Positions 1-8,449 of a stretch of 61,725 nt of DNA are shown one piece after another (the first letter of the stretch is position 1; every line of letters starts with the position of its first letter). The stretch is from Blautia sp. (GTDB lineage: Bacteria; Bacillota; Clostridia; Lachnospirales; Lachnospiraceae). The translations under genes were made by a program, and so were the position numbers. The stretch lies in contig JAFWGA010000033.1 in NCBI GenBank assembly GCA_017515325.1, positions 1-61,725 on the forward strand. The letters are read 5' to 3'. A model generated the notes under the pieces. It saw only the letters and a program-made list of their open reading frames with translations. It was not told where the DNA came from and did not search any database.

Positions 1-117
1 AACTTTCCAGAGAGGGAAGAATTCAAAGGATTGGATCCAACAAAACTGGTTACTGGGAGATTTTCTGATGTTCAGACCAACGTTTCCAGCAATACAGTAA
101 AACCAGGGTGTGCATAA
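1..117 (+). CDS. 3' end of an unidentified gene running in from the left edge
   Basis: Frame 1 is open from the window edge through 38 codons and ends at TAA 115-117. The tail is hydrophilic and ends PGCA. I recognise no family. It converges with the recombinase remnant, whose stop is at 121-123, so it may be the neighbour into which the element inserted, or chance coding. A 38-codon open frame is weak evidence. Confidence 0.3.
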   Translation, partial: NFPEREEFKGLDPTKLVTGRFSDVQTNVSSNTVKPGCA

Positions 118-120
118 TAC

Positions 121-519
121 TTACTTTGTAGGATACTCATGATCGCCTTCGACATAGTACTGGGGCACTTCACCGTGGTTTTTCAGGCGGTCCTTCGATA
201 GAAAGTCAATGGAGTATGTTTTCTGAAGCAGTTTATCGCCCATGTACGTCTCGTTCGAGAGGACCCGCCTTATTGTGGTGTATGACCACTTTTTCTTCCC
301 CGCAGGCGTGGGAACCCCCTCATCAGTCAGGGTTTTTGCTATCTGATAGGGGCTGTGCCCTTTCAGGAACATACCATATATCCGGCGGACCAGCTGGGCC
401 TGCTCCTGATTGATGACAAGCTTGACCGGCTCCTTTGTGCCGTCCAGCGCCTTGATACAGGCGCTGTTTTTGCTGAGGCTCCGAATGTGCCTCTCTGTGG
501 TCAGGTTGATGTTCGTCAT
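121..519 (-). pseudogene. Internally deleted and truncated large serine recombinase
   Basis: The 132-residue product has a good ribosome binding site (AAAGGAGGG) and starts MTNINLTTE like element-borne recombinases. It then jumps straight into the Recombinase domain: QEQAQLVRRIYGMFLKG, the helix around PYQIAKTLTDEGVPTPAGK, and SNETYMGDKLLQK. The roughly 150-residue N-terminal resolvase domain with the catalytic serine is absent, so it cannot cut DNA. The C-terminal zinc ribbon and coiled coil are also missing: the protein stops just after YYVEGDHE, where relatives continue. Both ends therefore look like deletion breakpoints. It is the decayed integrase of a lost conjugative or mobilisable element. 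Family assignment is secure; loss of function is inferred from the missing domains. Confidence 0.8.
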
Positions 520-542
520 GAAAATGCCCTCCTTTACAGCAG

Positions 543-665
543 TCAGTTGTCTTCAGCGTAGCAGTAGATGGTATCCTGCTCCTCAAAGTCGAGGTCATTG
601 AATTTGCAGCCGTGCCAGTCCTTTGCAATCTTGTTCAGAACCTTCATCTCTTCCTTGCTGTACAT
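543..665 (-). CDS. Small 40-residue protein upstream of the recombinase remnant
   Basis: A short ORF starts at ATG 665 with an AGGGAGG ribosome binding site about 8 bases upstream and ends at TGA 543-545, 23 bases before the recombinase start. The product begins MYSKEEMKVLNKIAKDW and ends DTIYCYAEDN; it is acidic, soluble and has two cysteines. Small accessory ORFs of this kind often sit beside recombinases in Firmicute elements. I do not know a function. The clean ribosome binding site and tight spacing support expression together with the remnant. Confidence 0.5.
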   Translation of the reverse strand: MYSKEEMKVLNKIAKDWHGCKFNDLDFEEQDTIYCYAEDN

Positions 666-713
666 GCTTTTATCCTCCCTGGTATAGTCGTTTGCCTTTT
701 GGTAGTGTGTACA

Positions 714-800
714 TTACCGTCTTTCAGGCATAAAGTCCACGCCTTCAGGGAAGGATCGGGGCCAGCCCCGCCTTTTCCAGCGCCTCAATGGTGCCGCAGG
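714..800 (-). pseudogene. Frameshifted coding fragment of the lost element
   Basis: On the minus strand one frame reads IEALEKAGLAPILP then stops. The next frame continues at the same point with PEGVDFMPERR and a stop at 714-716. Joined by a one-base shift the two give a smooth protein-like tail, which suggests a decayed gene. No start or ribosome binding site is visible upstream. The identity is unknown. Confidence 0.35.
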
Positions 801-932
801 AATCTATTTCATGGTTTTTATTTTTTTAAACCCTCTTTCCAGCACGTATGTATTGCGCTGAATAATTAGTTGTACCTATCTATGGTTAGTAAAATATCAT
901 TCTCCTGAAAAATCTGAATTTCCTATAGAGTA

Positions 933-979
933 AAAAACAGCCCGGGAAACTGTTTTTCGCAGTTTCCCGGGCTGTTTTT
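933..979 (-). terminator. Terminator after metA (perfect 20-bp stem)
   Basis: Perfect inverted repeat with arms 933-952 and 960-979 (AACAGCCCGGGAAACTG and its complement), a 7-base loop and A/T tracts on both sides. It can terminate either strand. It lies 87 bases downstream of metA and closes the rluF-ligA-metA unit. Confidence 0.9.
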
Positions 980-1065
980 CCCCTTTTATCATTGACAGTC
1001 TCCGAATCATTCCTTGACGCTTAAGGAGCCAGGGACTGAGCCGTTACAGATCCCCCACATCTCCC

Positions 1066-1998
1066 TCAAAGAGCAGAGAAATCCGGTACGCCATACAGGT
1101 CGTAGGGTGTTGACTGATAGACATAATAATTCAGCCAGTTCGTATAAAGATTGTTGGCGTGGGCCCGCCACAACAAGAGCGGCTTCTTTTGCGGGTCATC
1201 GTCCGGATAATAGCCTTTCGGCAGAGCAATATCCAGCCCCTTGCCCTTATCCCGCCGGTATTCTCCATCCAGGGTAATGCGGTCGTATTCCGGATGCCCC
1301 ATCACAAAGATCCGGCGGCCATTCTGAGCCATGACGAGAAAAACGCCGGCCTCATCCGACTCCGCCAGCACCGTCAGTTCCCTGCAGTTATGGATATCCT
1401 CGGCACTAACCTCGGTGTGCCGGGAATGCGGAGCCAGAAACTCATCGTCAAAGCCTCTGACCAAAGGTATCTTTCTGTTCCTCACCCGGTGTGGGAACAA
1501 GCCGAACATCTTGTGGTCCAGCCTGCGTTTTTTCAGGCCATAAAAATGATAGAGGCTCGCCTGGGCTGACCAGCAAAGGAAGATCGTTGAGGTCACATGG
1601 GATTGGGTCCAGTCCATGATCCTTACCAGCTCCTCCCAGTAATCCACCTCTTCAAATTCCAGGTGTTCCACAGGGGCTCCTGTGATGATCATCCCGTCGT
1701 ACCGTTTATCCTTCAGTGCGGAAAAGGTCTCATAAAAATTGTTGAGATGGCTCTTCGACGTATGGGTAGCCTCATGACTTTCCACTGTCATAAAGCTGAC
1801 GTTCACCTGCAGGGGCGTGTTGGACAAGGACCGAAGCAGCTGCAGCTCCGTATCCTCCTTCAAGGGCATCAGATTGAGGATGAGGATCTCAATCGGCCTG
1901 ATATCCTGATGCAAGGCCCTGTTCTCATCCATGACGAAAATGTTTTCCTCCTCCAGAATCTCCCTCACAGGCAAATCGCTTTGTATTTTAATCGGCAT
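1066..1998 (-). CDS. metA: Homoserine O-acetyltransferase (MetA family)
   Basis: The 310-residue product belongs to the MetA family, which acylates homoserine at the first committed step of methionine synthesis in the cytoplasm. The catalytic cysteine is C142 in FLCWSAQA, and the His/Glu pair is H235/E237 in GHPEYD. Residue 111, in TGAPVEHLEFEE, is glutamate. In characterised members Glu at this site selects acetyl-CoA while Gly, as in E. coli, selects succinyl-CoA, so an acetyltransferase is predicted despite the usual succinyltransferase label. GGAGG precedes the ATG. It lies 21 bases after ligA in the same unit and is followed by a strong terminator. No SAM riboswitch or T-box is seen in front of it. 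Confidence 0.95.
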   Translation of the reverse strand: MPIKIQSDLPVREILEEENIFVMDENRALHQDIRPIEILILNLMPLKEDTELQLLRSLSNTPLQVNVSFMTVESHEATHTSKSHLNNFYETFSALKDKRYDGMIITGAPVEHLEFEEVDYWEELVRIMDWTQSHVTSTIFLCWSAQASLYHFYGLKKRRLDHKMFGLFPHRVRNRKIPLVRGFDDEFLAPHSRHTEVSAEDIHNCRELTVLAESDEAGVFLVMAQNGRRIFVMGHPEYDRITLDGEYRRDKGKGLDIALPKGYYPDDDPQKKPLLLWRAHANNLYTNWLNYYVYQSTPYDLYGVPDFSAL

Positions 1999-2019
1999 AT
2001 ATAACCTCCTTCATCACTC

Positions 2020-4002
2020 TTACTCATGTTCTGTACCCTGAGCCAAAGCCAGAAATTCCTCCTCGGAAATCACCGGCACGCCCAGCTGTGCTGCTTTTTT
2101 ATTCTTTGCAGAGCCGGAGGAAGTATCGTTGTTGATCAGAAAAGACGTCTTCCCCGTAACGGATCCCGTCACCTTTCCTCCCAGTCCCTCGATATAACTC
2201 TTCAGCTCCGAGCGGTTGGCAAAATGCTCCACACTACCGGTGATCACAAAGGTCTTTCCCGCCAGAGAAAGGACTCCGTCACGGCTCTCCCTCTCGATCT
2301 GCAGATGGGAAAGCAAATGGTCCAGCTGCAGGCATTTCCCGGGATCAGCAAAAAAAGCCGTCATACTCTGAGCGATCACCTCGCCGACCCCATCGATGGC
2401 CATATAATCCTCCTGGGTCGCCTGGCGAATGCGGTCTATGTCATCGTCAAAATAACGGCAGATCATCTTCGCGTTCGCCGCGCCCACATTCGCAATCCCA
2501 AGGCTGTAAATCACCCGGGACAAGGTCGTCTTTTTCGCCGTATCCAGGCTCTTTAACAGGTTCTCGAAGGATTTTTCCCCGAAGCCCTCCATAGCAGTGA
2601 TCTCGTCCCTATGACGCTCTATCTCAAAGATATCCCCCCACTCGTGGATAAAGCCTCTGGCGATGAATTTCTCCAGTGTAGCCTCCGAGAGTCCGTCAAT
2701 ATTCATGGCATCCCTCCCTGCAAACAGGGCAAATGCCTTGATCCGCTTAGCCGGGCATTCCGGATTGGAGCAATAGAGCACCTCTGCCTCATTCTCCCTG
2801 CGCAGGCTGACCTGGCCGCCACAGGCAGGACATGTCCGGGGCAGGGGAAGGGTATCACTGCAGGTAAGGTTTTTGGCGATCTGAGGGATGATCATATTCG
2901 CCTTATAGACCAGCAGCTCATCCCCGATGCCCAGCTTCAGCCCCCTGAGGATGCTGACATTGTGGACACTGGCCCTGCTGACCGTTGTCCCCTCCAGCTG
3001 CACCGGCTCAAAGACCGCGATCGGGTTGATCAGACCGGTCCTGCTGGGACTCCATTCCACATTTTTCAGCTTTGTCTGCCCCAGCTCGTCGGCCCATTTA
3101 AAGGCGAAGGAATTCCTGGGAAATTTCGCCGTGCTTCCCAGCGAATTTCCATAGGCAATGCCATCATAGAGAGCCACCAGACCGTCAGAAGGAAAATCAT
3201 TTTCTATAATCCTGGCGGAAAAGTAATCCATGGCCTCGTCCAGATTGGCAGCGGTTACCAGGCGATATTCCACGATATCAAAGCCCTGCCTTTTCAACCA
3301 CAGGAGCTCCTCTTCATGAGAATCATGGAAATCCACGCCCCCAGCCTCAACCAGCATAAAGGCATAAAAATGGACACTCCTCTCGGCTGTTACCGCGTTA
3401 TTCAACTGCCTGACAGAGCCGCTGCAAAGGTTTCGAGGATTTTTGTATTTTGCATCCACATCCTCAATTCCTTCATTGATGCGCTCAAATTCCGAATAGG
3501 TAATGACAGCCTCGCCCCGCAGAACCAGCCTCCCCGGATAGGAAATCTTCAGAGGAAGATTGCGAAAGACTCTTGCATTATTGGTGACTACCTCACCCAC
3601 CAGACCGTTTCCTCTGGTAACCGCTTTGACCAGCTCCCCTCCTTCATAGGTCAGGACAATGGTCAGCCCATCCAATTTCCAGGATAAAAGAGTCTTTCTG
3701 TCACCGATAAAGCTGCGCAGGGCCTCCCTGTCCTTTGTCTTGTCCAGGGAGAGCATAGGACTGACATGCGCTTCCTTGGGAAGACTGTCCACTGCCTCAT
3801 AGCCTACGCTCATGGTAGGAGAATGGGACAGCCTGATTCCCGTTTCTTCTTCCAGCTCCTCCAGCCTGGCGTACAGCTCATCGTATTCCAGGTTGGACAT
3901 GATCTCCTTGTCCTCGGCGTAATATGCCCTGGATGCTTCCCTCAGCTGCTGCGAAAGAGCCTTCATCTCTTCAAGCTTCTGCGCCCTGTCCTTTTCCTCC
4001 AT
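2020..4002 (-). CDS. ligA: NAD-dependent DNA ligase
   Basis: The 660-residue product seals nicks during replication and repair using NAD+. Order of parts: N-terminal NMN-binding region (residues 1-75), adenylation domain with active lysine K109 in SWKLDGLT, OB fold, a four-cysteine zinc finger (CPACGG...CSNPECPAK, around residues 395-425), helix-hairpin-helix repeats, and a C-terminal BRCT domain (LAGKTFVITGSVEHF onward). The length is normal. The active motif is KLDG rather than the more common KIDG. The ATG lies one base after the rluF stop, and its ribosome binding site GGAGG is inside the end of rluF, so translation is probably coupled. Confidence 0.95.
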   Translation of the reverse strand: MEEKDRAQKLEEMKALSQQLREASRAYYAEDKEIMSNLEYDELYARLEELEEETGIRLSHSPTMSVGYEAVDSLPKEAHVSPMLSLDKTKDREALRSFIGDRKTLLSWKLDGLTIVLTYEGGELVKAVTRGNGLVGEVVTNNARVFRNLPLKISYPGRLVLRGEAVITYSEFERINEGIEDVDAKYKNPRNLCSGSVRQLNNAVTAERSVHFYAFMLVEAGGVDFHDSHEEELLWLKRQGFDIVEYRLVTAANLDEAMDYFSARIIENDFPSDGLVALYDGIAYGNSLGSTAKFPRNSFAFKWADELGQTKLKNVEWSPSRTGLINPIAVFEPVQLEGTTVSRASVHNVSILRGLKLGIGDELLVYKANMIIPQIAKNLTCSDTLPLPRTCPACGGQVSLRRENEAEVLYCSNPECPAKRIKAFALFAGRDAMNIDGLSEATLEKFIARGFIHEWGDIFEIERHRDEITAMEGFGEKSFENLLKSLDTAKKTTLSRVIYSLGIANVGAANAKMICRYFDDDIDRIRQATQEDYMAIDGVGEVIAQSMTAFFADPGKCLQLDHLLSHLQIERESRDGVLSLAGKTFVITGSVEHFANRSELKSYIEGLGGKVTGSVTGKTSFLINNDTSSGSAKNKKAAQLGVPVISEEEFLALAQGTEHE

Positions 4003-4003
4003 C

Positions 4004-4708
4004 TCATGCCTCCTCCAGCATCCGCTTAAGCTGATCCCATTCCTCCTCTGACACTTCCCTGTATTGCCCTTTTTTCAGCTTACCCAGTGTCAGGTTCATG
4101 ATCCTGATTCTTTTCAGCCGGACAACCCGATAGCCCAAGGCTTCACACATCCTGCGGATCTGCCGGTTCAGTCCCTGGGTAAGAGTAATGGCAAAGCAAT
4201 TATCGTCCTTTTTCTCCACCCGGCAAGGCCGGGTCACCGTGTCCAGAATAGGAACGCCGGTGCTCATTTTATGGACAAAGAAGCTGTCGATGGGATGATC
4301 CACCCATACCAGATATTCCTTCTCGTGACGGTTTCTGGCCCGTAGGATCCGGTCTGCCAGATCTCCCTGATTGGTCAGAAGAAGAAGGCCTTCCGAATCC
4401 TTGTCCAGCCTTCCCACCGGGAACAGACGTAAAGGATAACGGATGTATTCTATCACAGTAGTCTCGTGAAACTGTTTTTTCGTACTGCACACCAGTCCCC
4501 GGGGCTTATAAAAAAGAAGAAGAACCTTTCGCTCTTCCTTCCGAATGCTTTTCCCGTCGATCCGTATCTCATCACTTGGGAGGATCCGGCTTCCCGGCAC
4601 TGCTGTGCTTCCGTTCACGCTGACACGTCCTTCCTGAATCAGACGGTCAGCCTCCCTGCGGGAGCATACCCCCACTTCACTCAAATATTTATTGATCCTT
4701 ACTTCCAT
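4004..4708 (-). CDS. rluF: 23S rRNA pseudouridine synthase, RluF/RluB family
   Basis: The 234-residue product has an N-terminal S4 RNA-binding domain (INKYLSEVGVCSRREADRLI, residues 5-24) and a pseudouridine synthase domain with catalytic Asp102 in GRLDKDSEGLLLLTN. The C-terminal motif LTQGLNRQIRRMCEALGY is typical of RluB/RluE/RluF. It isomerises a uridine in 23S rRNA; U2604 (RluF) is the best guess from sequence style, but site specificity cannot be fixed by eye. It is the first gene of the rluF-ligA-metA unit. The ribosome binding site is weak (GACAGAGAATC). Confidence 0.85.
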   Translation of the reverse strand: MEVRINKYLSEVGVCSRREADRLIQEGRVSVNGSTAVPGSRILPSDEIRIDGKSIRKEERKVLLLFYKPRGLVCSTKKQFHETTVIEYIRYPLRLFPVGRLDKDSEGLLLLTNQGDLADRILRARNRHEKEYLVWVDHPIDSFFVHKMSTGVPILDTVTRPCRVEKKDDNCFAITLTQGLNRQIRRMCEALGYRVVRLKRIRIMNLTLGKLKKGQYREVSEEEWDQLKRMLEEA

Positions 4709-4936
4709 GATTCTCTGTCAGCTGCGCAGGGGGCATAGCCCTTTCCTGCCTGAACCCGTCCGCGGGAAACGCCGGTCACTGTCAGGTGACATATCTCCTT
4801 CCGGTGCCCCTGCCATCCAGGAAGAGGAAGGTGCCGAAAGCGACAGCTTCCGTCTGGTAGCCCCTGCCATAAAAAAGGGCAGAGATTTCTCCCCGCCCCT
4901 TTACTGTTTTCCATATCTTCTCACGTTTGCCTGAGC
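4709..4936. repeat. Intergenic region with type A palindromic repeat
   Basis: No gene is seen. 4773-4789 holds the type A core GGTCACTGTCAGGTGAC, followed by the conserved CATATCTCCTTCCGG and GTGCCCCTGCC (to 4813). A second conserved block at 4857-4900 (GCCCCTGCCATAAAAAAGGG followed by CAGAGATTTCTCCCC) recurs at 41202-41233. Further copies are at 16741, 20530 and 47838. The repeat lies between the SH3 protein gene and rluF, both on the minus strand. Confidence 0.75.
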
Positions 4937-5968
4937 TTATGCCTCTTCGGCTTCCTCCTCAGCTCCGTTTTCTTCCGGCTCGTTCTGCCCGTCTTCATTG
5001 TCACCGATGATGGTTGCAGTGCCTACACCTGCCTCCTGAAGCAGGCTGCCGTGTACGTAGGCCGTCTCCCCGTCGTAAGAGATCTGGACCCACTCTCCGG
5101 CATCACCGGTCTTTCTCACAGAATCTCCCGCTGCAAGACCGCCAACGATATTGCTGCTGTCCTGCGTGGAAGGAGATGAACGCACATTGCAGTCAGAGGT
5201 AACCATCATGATGGTTCCTGTATCGGCTGTCTGTGATGCGGATCCCTCATCAACCGTCTCTCCAAGGCTGTTCAGATACTCGCTCAGGGCGGCATCTCCT
5301 GACAAGGCCGTCTGATATGCATTCCTGTTCTTATCCAGAAGGGCTGCCACATCGGAATCCTGACTGAGCTTTGCCACAAAGGCACTGATCCGCGAGTCCT
5401 CCTGTGCGTCGCCGTCGATCTTCCATGAACCGTCCTCACCCTGAATCAGGTACAGCCAGCTGACATCAGGAACGACCGTATCATAGCCATCCACCTTATA
5501 CGTATAGGAAGCATAGACCACCTTTGCGTCCTCTGTCAGGCCGTTTTTCGTATAAATATCTCCGACGACATAATTGCCAAATGCGGAATTCTTGATCTGA
5601 GGTTCATCCGAAGGAAGCAGATCATCCACCAGGTTCTGCATTCGCTCCACATCCTTCTGGGACAGGGCTTCATAATAGTTGCGGATCAGAGATACAATGG
5701 CATTGTCTGCCGCAACCAGAGGATTCTGGGCCGCAGCGGCCGTCACTGTGGCAGATGTATTTTCCTGTCCTGAATCACCCGTGTCGGATGAAACCTGTGT
5801 CGATGATGTATCGCTTACAACGGTATCATTTGTCCCGGATGTACTTTTATCTTTCCTGCCATGGCAGGCACGTAGGCCAAAAATGATTGCCAGTACGACG
5901 ATCAGAATGGCACCGCCCAGTATAAAATATCTCAAATAGTCGGACAACCACTCTCTGAAATCATCCAT
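4937..5968 (-). CDS. Membrane-anchored protein with C-terminal bacterial SH3 domain
   Basis: The 343-residue product has one N-terminal transmembrane segment (about residues 16-34, FILGGAILIVVLAIIFGL), then a Ser/Thr-rich linker (residues 40-85). A globular extracytoplasmic region (about 85-245) contains the pattern IVSLIRNYYEAL. An SH3b domain (about 253-315, CNVRSSPSTQDSSNIVGGL to AYVHGSLL) follows, then an acidic tail (EENGAEEEAEEA). SH3b domains usually bind peptidoglycan or cell-wall peptides, so a role at the envelope is likely; no enzyme motif is seen. GAGGAG lies 8 bases before the ATG. It is a common Lachnospiraceae architecture with unknown function. Confidence 0.8.
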   Translation of the reverse strand: MDDFREWLSDYLRYFILGGAILIVVLAIIFGLRACHGRKDKSTSGTNDTVVSDTSSTQVSSDTGDSGQENTSATVTAAAAQNPLVAADNAIVSLIRNYYEALSQKDVERMQNLVDDLLPSDEPQIKNSAFGNYVVGDIYTKNGLTEDAKVVYASYTYKVDGYDTVVPDVSWLYLIQGEDGSWKIDGDAQEDSRISAFVAKLSQDSDVAALLDKNRNAYQTALSGDAALSEYLNSLGETVDEGSASQTADTGTIMMVTSDCNVRSSPSTQDSSNIVGGLAAGDSVRKTGDAGEWVQISYDGETAYVHGSLLQEAGVGTATIIGDNEDGQNEPEENGAEEEAEEA

Positions 5969-6004
5969 CTCATTACTCCTCTAAGAACTCAGCTCTATTT
6001 TCAA

Positions 6005-6034
6005 AAAGACCCGAAGCAGACATTCTGCTTCGGG
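6005..6034 (-). terminator. Terminator after tRNA-Arg
   Basis: Stem CCCGAAGCAGA / TCTGCTTCGGG with a CAT loop at 6010-6034, followed on the minus strand by TCTTTTTG. It lies directly behind the tRNA. Confidence 0.85.
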
Positions 6035-6038
6035 AAAA

Positions 6039-6110
6039 CACGCCTGAAGGGAATCGAACCCCCGCACATGGAACCGGAGTCCATTGCTCTATCCACTGAG
6101 CTACAGGCGC
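6039..6110 (-). tRNA. tRNA-Arg (anticodon CCG)
   Basis: On the minus strand a cloverleaf folds with acceptor GCGCCTG / CAGGCGT, D-loop AGCTCAGTGGATAGAGC, anticodon stem ATGGA / TCCAT around loop CTCCGGT (anticodon CCG), and T-arm GGGGGTTCGATTCCC. CCA is not encoded. The first acceptor pair is G-U. It decodes CGG. A terminator follows immediately. Confidence 0.95.
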
Positions 6111-6207
6111 ACATATCAAATATCAGGATAACCTCAAGCCATTTAGTATAATACCATGCCTCAGCGCTTTTGTAAAGCAAAGTTTTTCAATTCTTTCCAC
6201 ACTTTTC

Positions 6208-7551
6208 TTATCCCGGCTCTCCCTCTCCAAAGTAACTGTAATCCTGCCCCGCCTCCAGTGAAATTCCCTTTTTTTCCGCCAGCTCTGAAACCGTCACCAG
6301 AAGATATCCTCTGCGGATGAGTTCGGGTACTGCGAGTTCTACCGCATCTACTGTTTCCGAAAAGATATCATGAAGAAGGATGATCTGGCCATCCTGCGCC
6401 TGCCCGATCAAACTCCTGGCGATCAGATCAGGCTCCTGTGTCTCCCAGTCATCCGTATCGACAGACCACAGAATCAAGGGTCTTCCCGCTGTCTGCCGCA
6501 CCGCGTCATTGATTGTCCCATAGGGCGGCCGCACCAATGCCGGATAAATCCCTGTCATCTGATAGATCAGCTCATCTGTTTTTCCCAGCTCCTCCTGAAG
6601 CTCTTCTGATGTCAGCTCCGTCAGGTCCACATGAGAATAGGAATGGTTGCCCAGCTCACAGCCTGCCTCCTGAATGATCCTGGCCAGTTCCGGAAAATTT
6701 TCCATCTCCTGACCCACAAGGAAAAAGGTTCCCCGGCTGTCATTCTCCTGCAGGCATGTCACCAGTCTCTGCGTGAAGGCATCCGGTCCGTCGTCAAAAG
6801 TCAGAGCCAGGAAACCCCTGCTTCCTGGCTCTGCCGACGCAACCATTTCCTGCTCTTCTGCCGCCGCTTTCGTAGATGCCGTCTTTTCCTCCCCGGTCTG
6901 CGACTGCTCTTCTCCGGAGCTTTCCCCTTCTGTCCCTGCTGTCTGAGCCGGTTCCTGCACGGAAGCATCCGCAACAATGAGCCGACCGTCAGCGCCAAAT
7001 GTAAAGCTTTCTCCGTCGATCTGGACCTGTCCTGTCTGCATGATCCCATCCGCATCCAGGTAGTACCTTGCGCCGCCCTCATCCAGCCAGCCGGTCTGCA
7101 TGATTCCGTCCAGGTCAAAATAGTACCGTTTTCCGTCTGTATCATTGAGCCAGCCTACATAGGCAACCCCATCAGAGAGGAACATCCAATTCGTTCCTAC
7201 CGGAATCCATGTCCCCTCCTGTGCCTCAGCAGAAACCGTGTAGGGACTGCTTTCCCGCAAAGCATAGGGAACCTGTCCGTCCACCTCCATCGTCTGGACT
7301 TCTTCCGGGGTATTATCCCCGGCTGTTTCCGTGTCCTGCCTTTCTTCAATGGGCAGGGGATCCGGGAGAAGAGCATCCATATTTCCCAAAAGCTCTGCCG
7401 AAAGAGCCTGCATCGCCAGCTCAGAGGAAACATCCAGGGGAGTATAAGCCGATTCCTTCAGCCACAGGACACTGGAGCAGCAAAGCAGCAGGGTAACCAT
7501 CAGCAAGGGCAAACTGGTTTTGACATCCTTTTTTTCACTGGTTCGTTTCAA
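6208..7551 (-). CDS. Membrane-anchored polysaccharide deacetylase with cell-wall-binding repeats
   Basis: I place the start at TTG 7551 because AAGGAGG lies 6 bases upstream; an in-frame ATG at 7614 would overlap the preceding gene. The product is 447 residues. A signal anchor (SLPLLMVTLLLCCSSVLWL) is followed by aromatic choline/glucan-binding-type repeats (GWLNDTDGKRYYFDLDGIMQTGW, here shown as two repeats GWLND/GWLDE with YYFDLDG and YYLDADG) and a Ser/Glu linker. The C-terminal NodB deacetylase domain carries TFDDGPD, the metal-binding HSYSH, RPPYG, DTDDW and LLHD. It probably removes acetyl groups from peptidoglycan or another surface glycan. Third member of the leftward DUF362 unit. Confidence 0.85.
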   Translation of the reverse strand: MKRTSEKKDVKTSLPLLMVTLLLCCSSVLWLKESAYTPLDVSSELAMQALSAELLGNMDALLPDPLPIEERQDTETAGDNTPEEVQTMEVDGQVPYALRESSPYTVSAEAQEGTWIPVGTNWMFLSDGVAYVGWLNDTDGKRYYFDLDGIMQTGWLDEGGARYYLDADGIMQTGQVQIDGESFTFGADGRLIVADASVQEPAQTAGTEGESSGEEQSQTGEEKTASTKAAAEEQEMVASAEPGSRGFLALTFDDGPDAFTQRLVTCLQENDSRGTFFLVGQEMENFPELARIIQEAGCELGNHSYSHVDLTELTSEELQEELGKTDELIYQMTGIYPALVRPPYGTINDAVRQTAGRPLILWSVDTDDWETQEPDLIARSLIGQAQDGQIILLHDIFSETVDAVELAVPELIRRGYLLVTVSELAEKKGISLEAGQDYSYFGEGEPG

Positions 7552-7582
7552 TTTTATCCTCCTTCCCGTATCATAATCCGCC

Positions 7583-8371
7583 TCACAGGTCAGGCCCTTT
7601 CTCCTGTCTTTCATAGATCCGATACTCCATCACCTGGCCTGTCTCCACATAACCCTTGGCATTCAAGCGCTCCACCCCCTTTGGCGTCGGTTCCTTGGTG
7701 ACAATATAGTCCACTCCCAGAGCCAAGGCTTTTCTTGCGAGGATCTTATAATCTGTCTCCGGCCAGGCTTCCAGCATCTTGTAAACCCAGACCGCTTCCT
7801 TGATCTTGGTTCCATGTCTCACTCTTCCATAAGGCATCGTGATCGTAGGATCATAGATTCTGATATAGGCTGCCAGGTAATCATTCGCGGCAACCAGGAC
7901 ATCCTTCTCCCCACACCTGCTTCTGATGAGATTGCAGATCATCTGAACCTGGCCGGGAACCTGCTGCAGATTATCGGAATAAGCATACTGATCAGAAGAG
8001 AAAGCATTTTTCCCGGTCAGCGCAATGGCGGCGGAAAACAAAAGGACAAGCCCTGTCCGCAGCCATTTTTTCCCCGCCAGAAATGTCATTTTTACCAATG
8101 CATAAGCCGTCACGGGAACTACCGGCAAAAGCCATAGAAGACGCCAGTAAACCGATTCCCCTATCACCTTATGGATCAGTTTTGCTCCCAGTGGAAAAAA
8201 GAAGATCAGAATACTCACAAGGCAATAGCCCAAAAGCAGCCTGATCTTTTTTCCCCTGTTTTCCTTCACTAGCAGAAACAGGCAGCAGCCTGCAAATAGC
8301 AGCAGAAACAACCCGTTTCCCCAATAGCTTTTCCAGGCAGTCAGACATGCCTTGATCACTCCTGTCACCAA
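7583..8371 (-). CDS. C-terminal part of a DUF6077-like membrane protein, split by an amber codon
   Basis: The 262-residue product starts at TTG 8371 or the adjacent GTG, with GGGGAGGG upstream. It has about four hydrophobic segments (such as GLFLLLFAGCCLFLLV and LLLGYCLVSILIFFF), then a soluble tail with DVLVAANDYLAAYIR, TMPYGR and VDYIVTKEPTPKG. It is in exactly the same frame as the upstream ORF. The only break is one TAG at 8450-8452, and the intervening 26 codons are open. The two halves together give about 622 residues, close to what I recall for DUF6077 proteins. Either an interrupted gene or a reinitiated second product. Function unknown; polytopic glycosyltransferase-like. Confidence 0.65.
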   Translation of the reverse strand: MVTGVIKACLTAWKSYWGNGLFLLLFAGCCLFLLVKENRGKKIRLLLGYCLVSILIFFFPLGAKLIHKVIGESVYWRLLWLLPVVPVTAYALVKMTFLAGKKWLRTGLVLLFSAAIALTGKNAFSSDQYAYSDNLQQVPGQVQMICNLIRSRCGEKDVLVAANDYLAAYIRIYDPTITMPYGRVRHGTKIKEAVWVYKMLEAWPETDYKILARKALALGVDYIVTKEPTPKGVERLNAKGYVETGQVMEYRIYERQEKGPDL

Positions 8372-8449
8372 AGCTTCCCTCCCCTCTTTCTCTGAGGATC
8401 TTTGTACAGATAAACAGCCTGCGCTTTGATCCGTCTGCCATAAATGTTC

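Noticed and set aside
1999-2019. SAM riboswitch or T-box ahead of metA
   Set aside because: Only 21 bases separate ligA and metA, with a plain ribosome binding site.
2611-3687. 358-codon open frame opposite ligA
   Set aside because: Fully antisense to a clear gene and without family motifs; a mirror of ligA codon use. Similar long antisense frames opposite lysA (19256-20449) and the deacetylase (6631-7701) were dropped for the same reason.
4700-4936. Small gene between the SH3 protein and rluF
   Set aside because: Open frames here lack ribosome binding sites and overlap the conserved repeat blocks.
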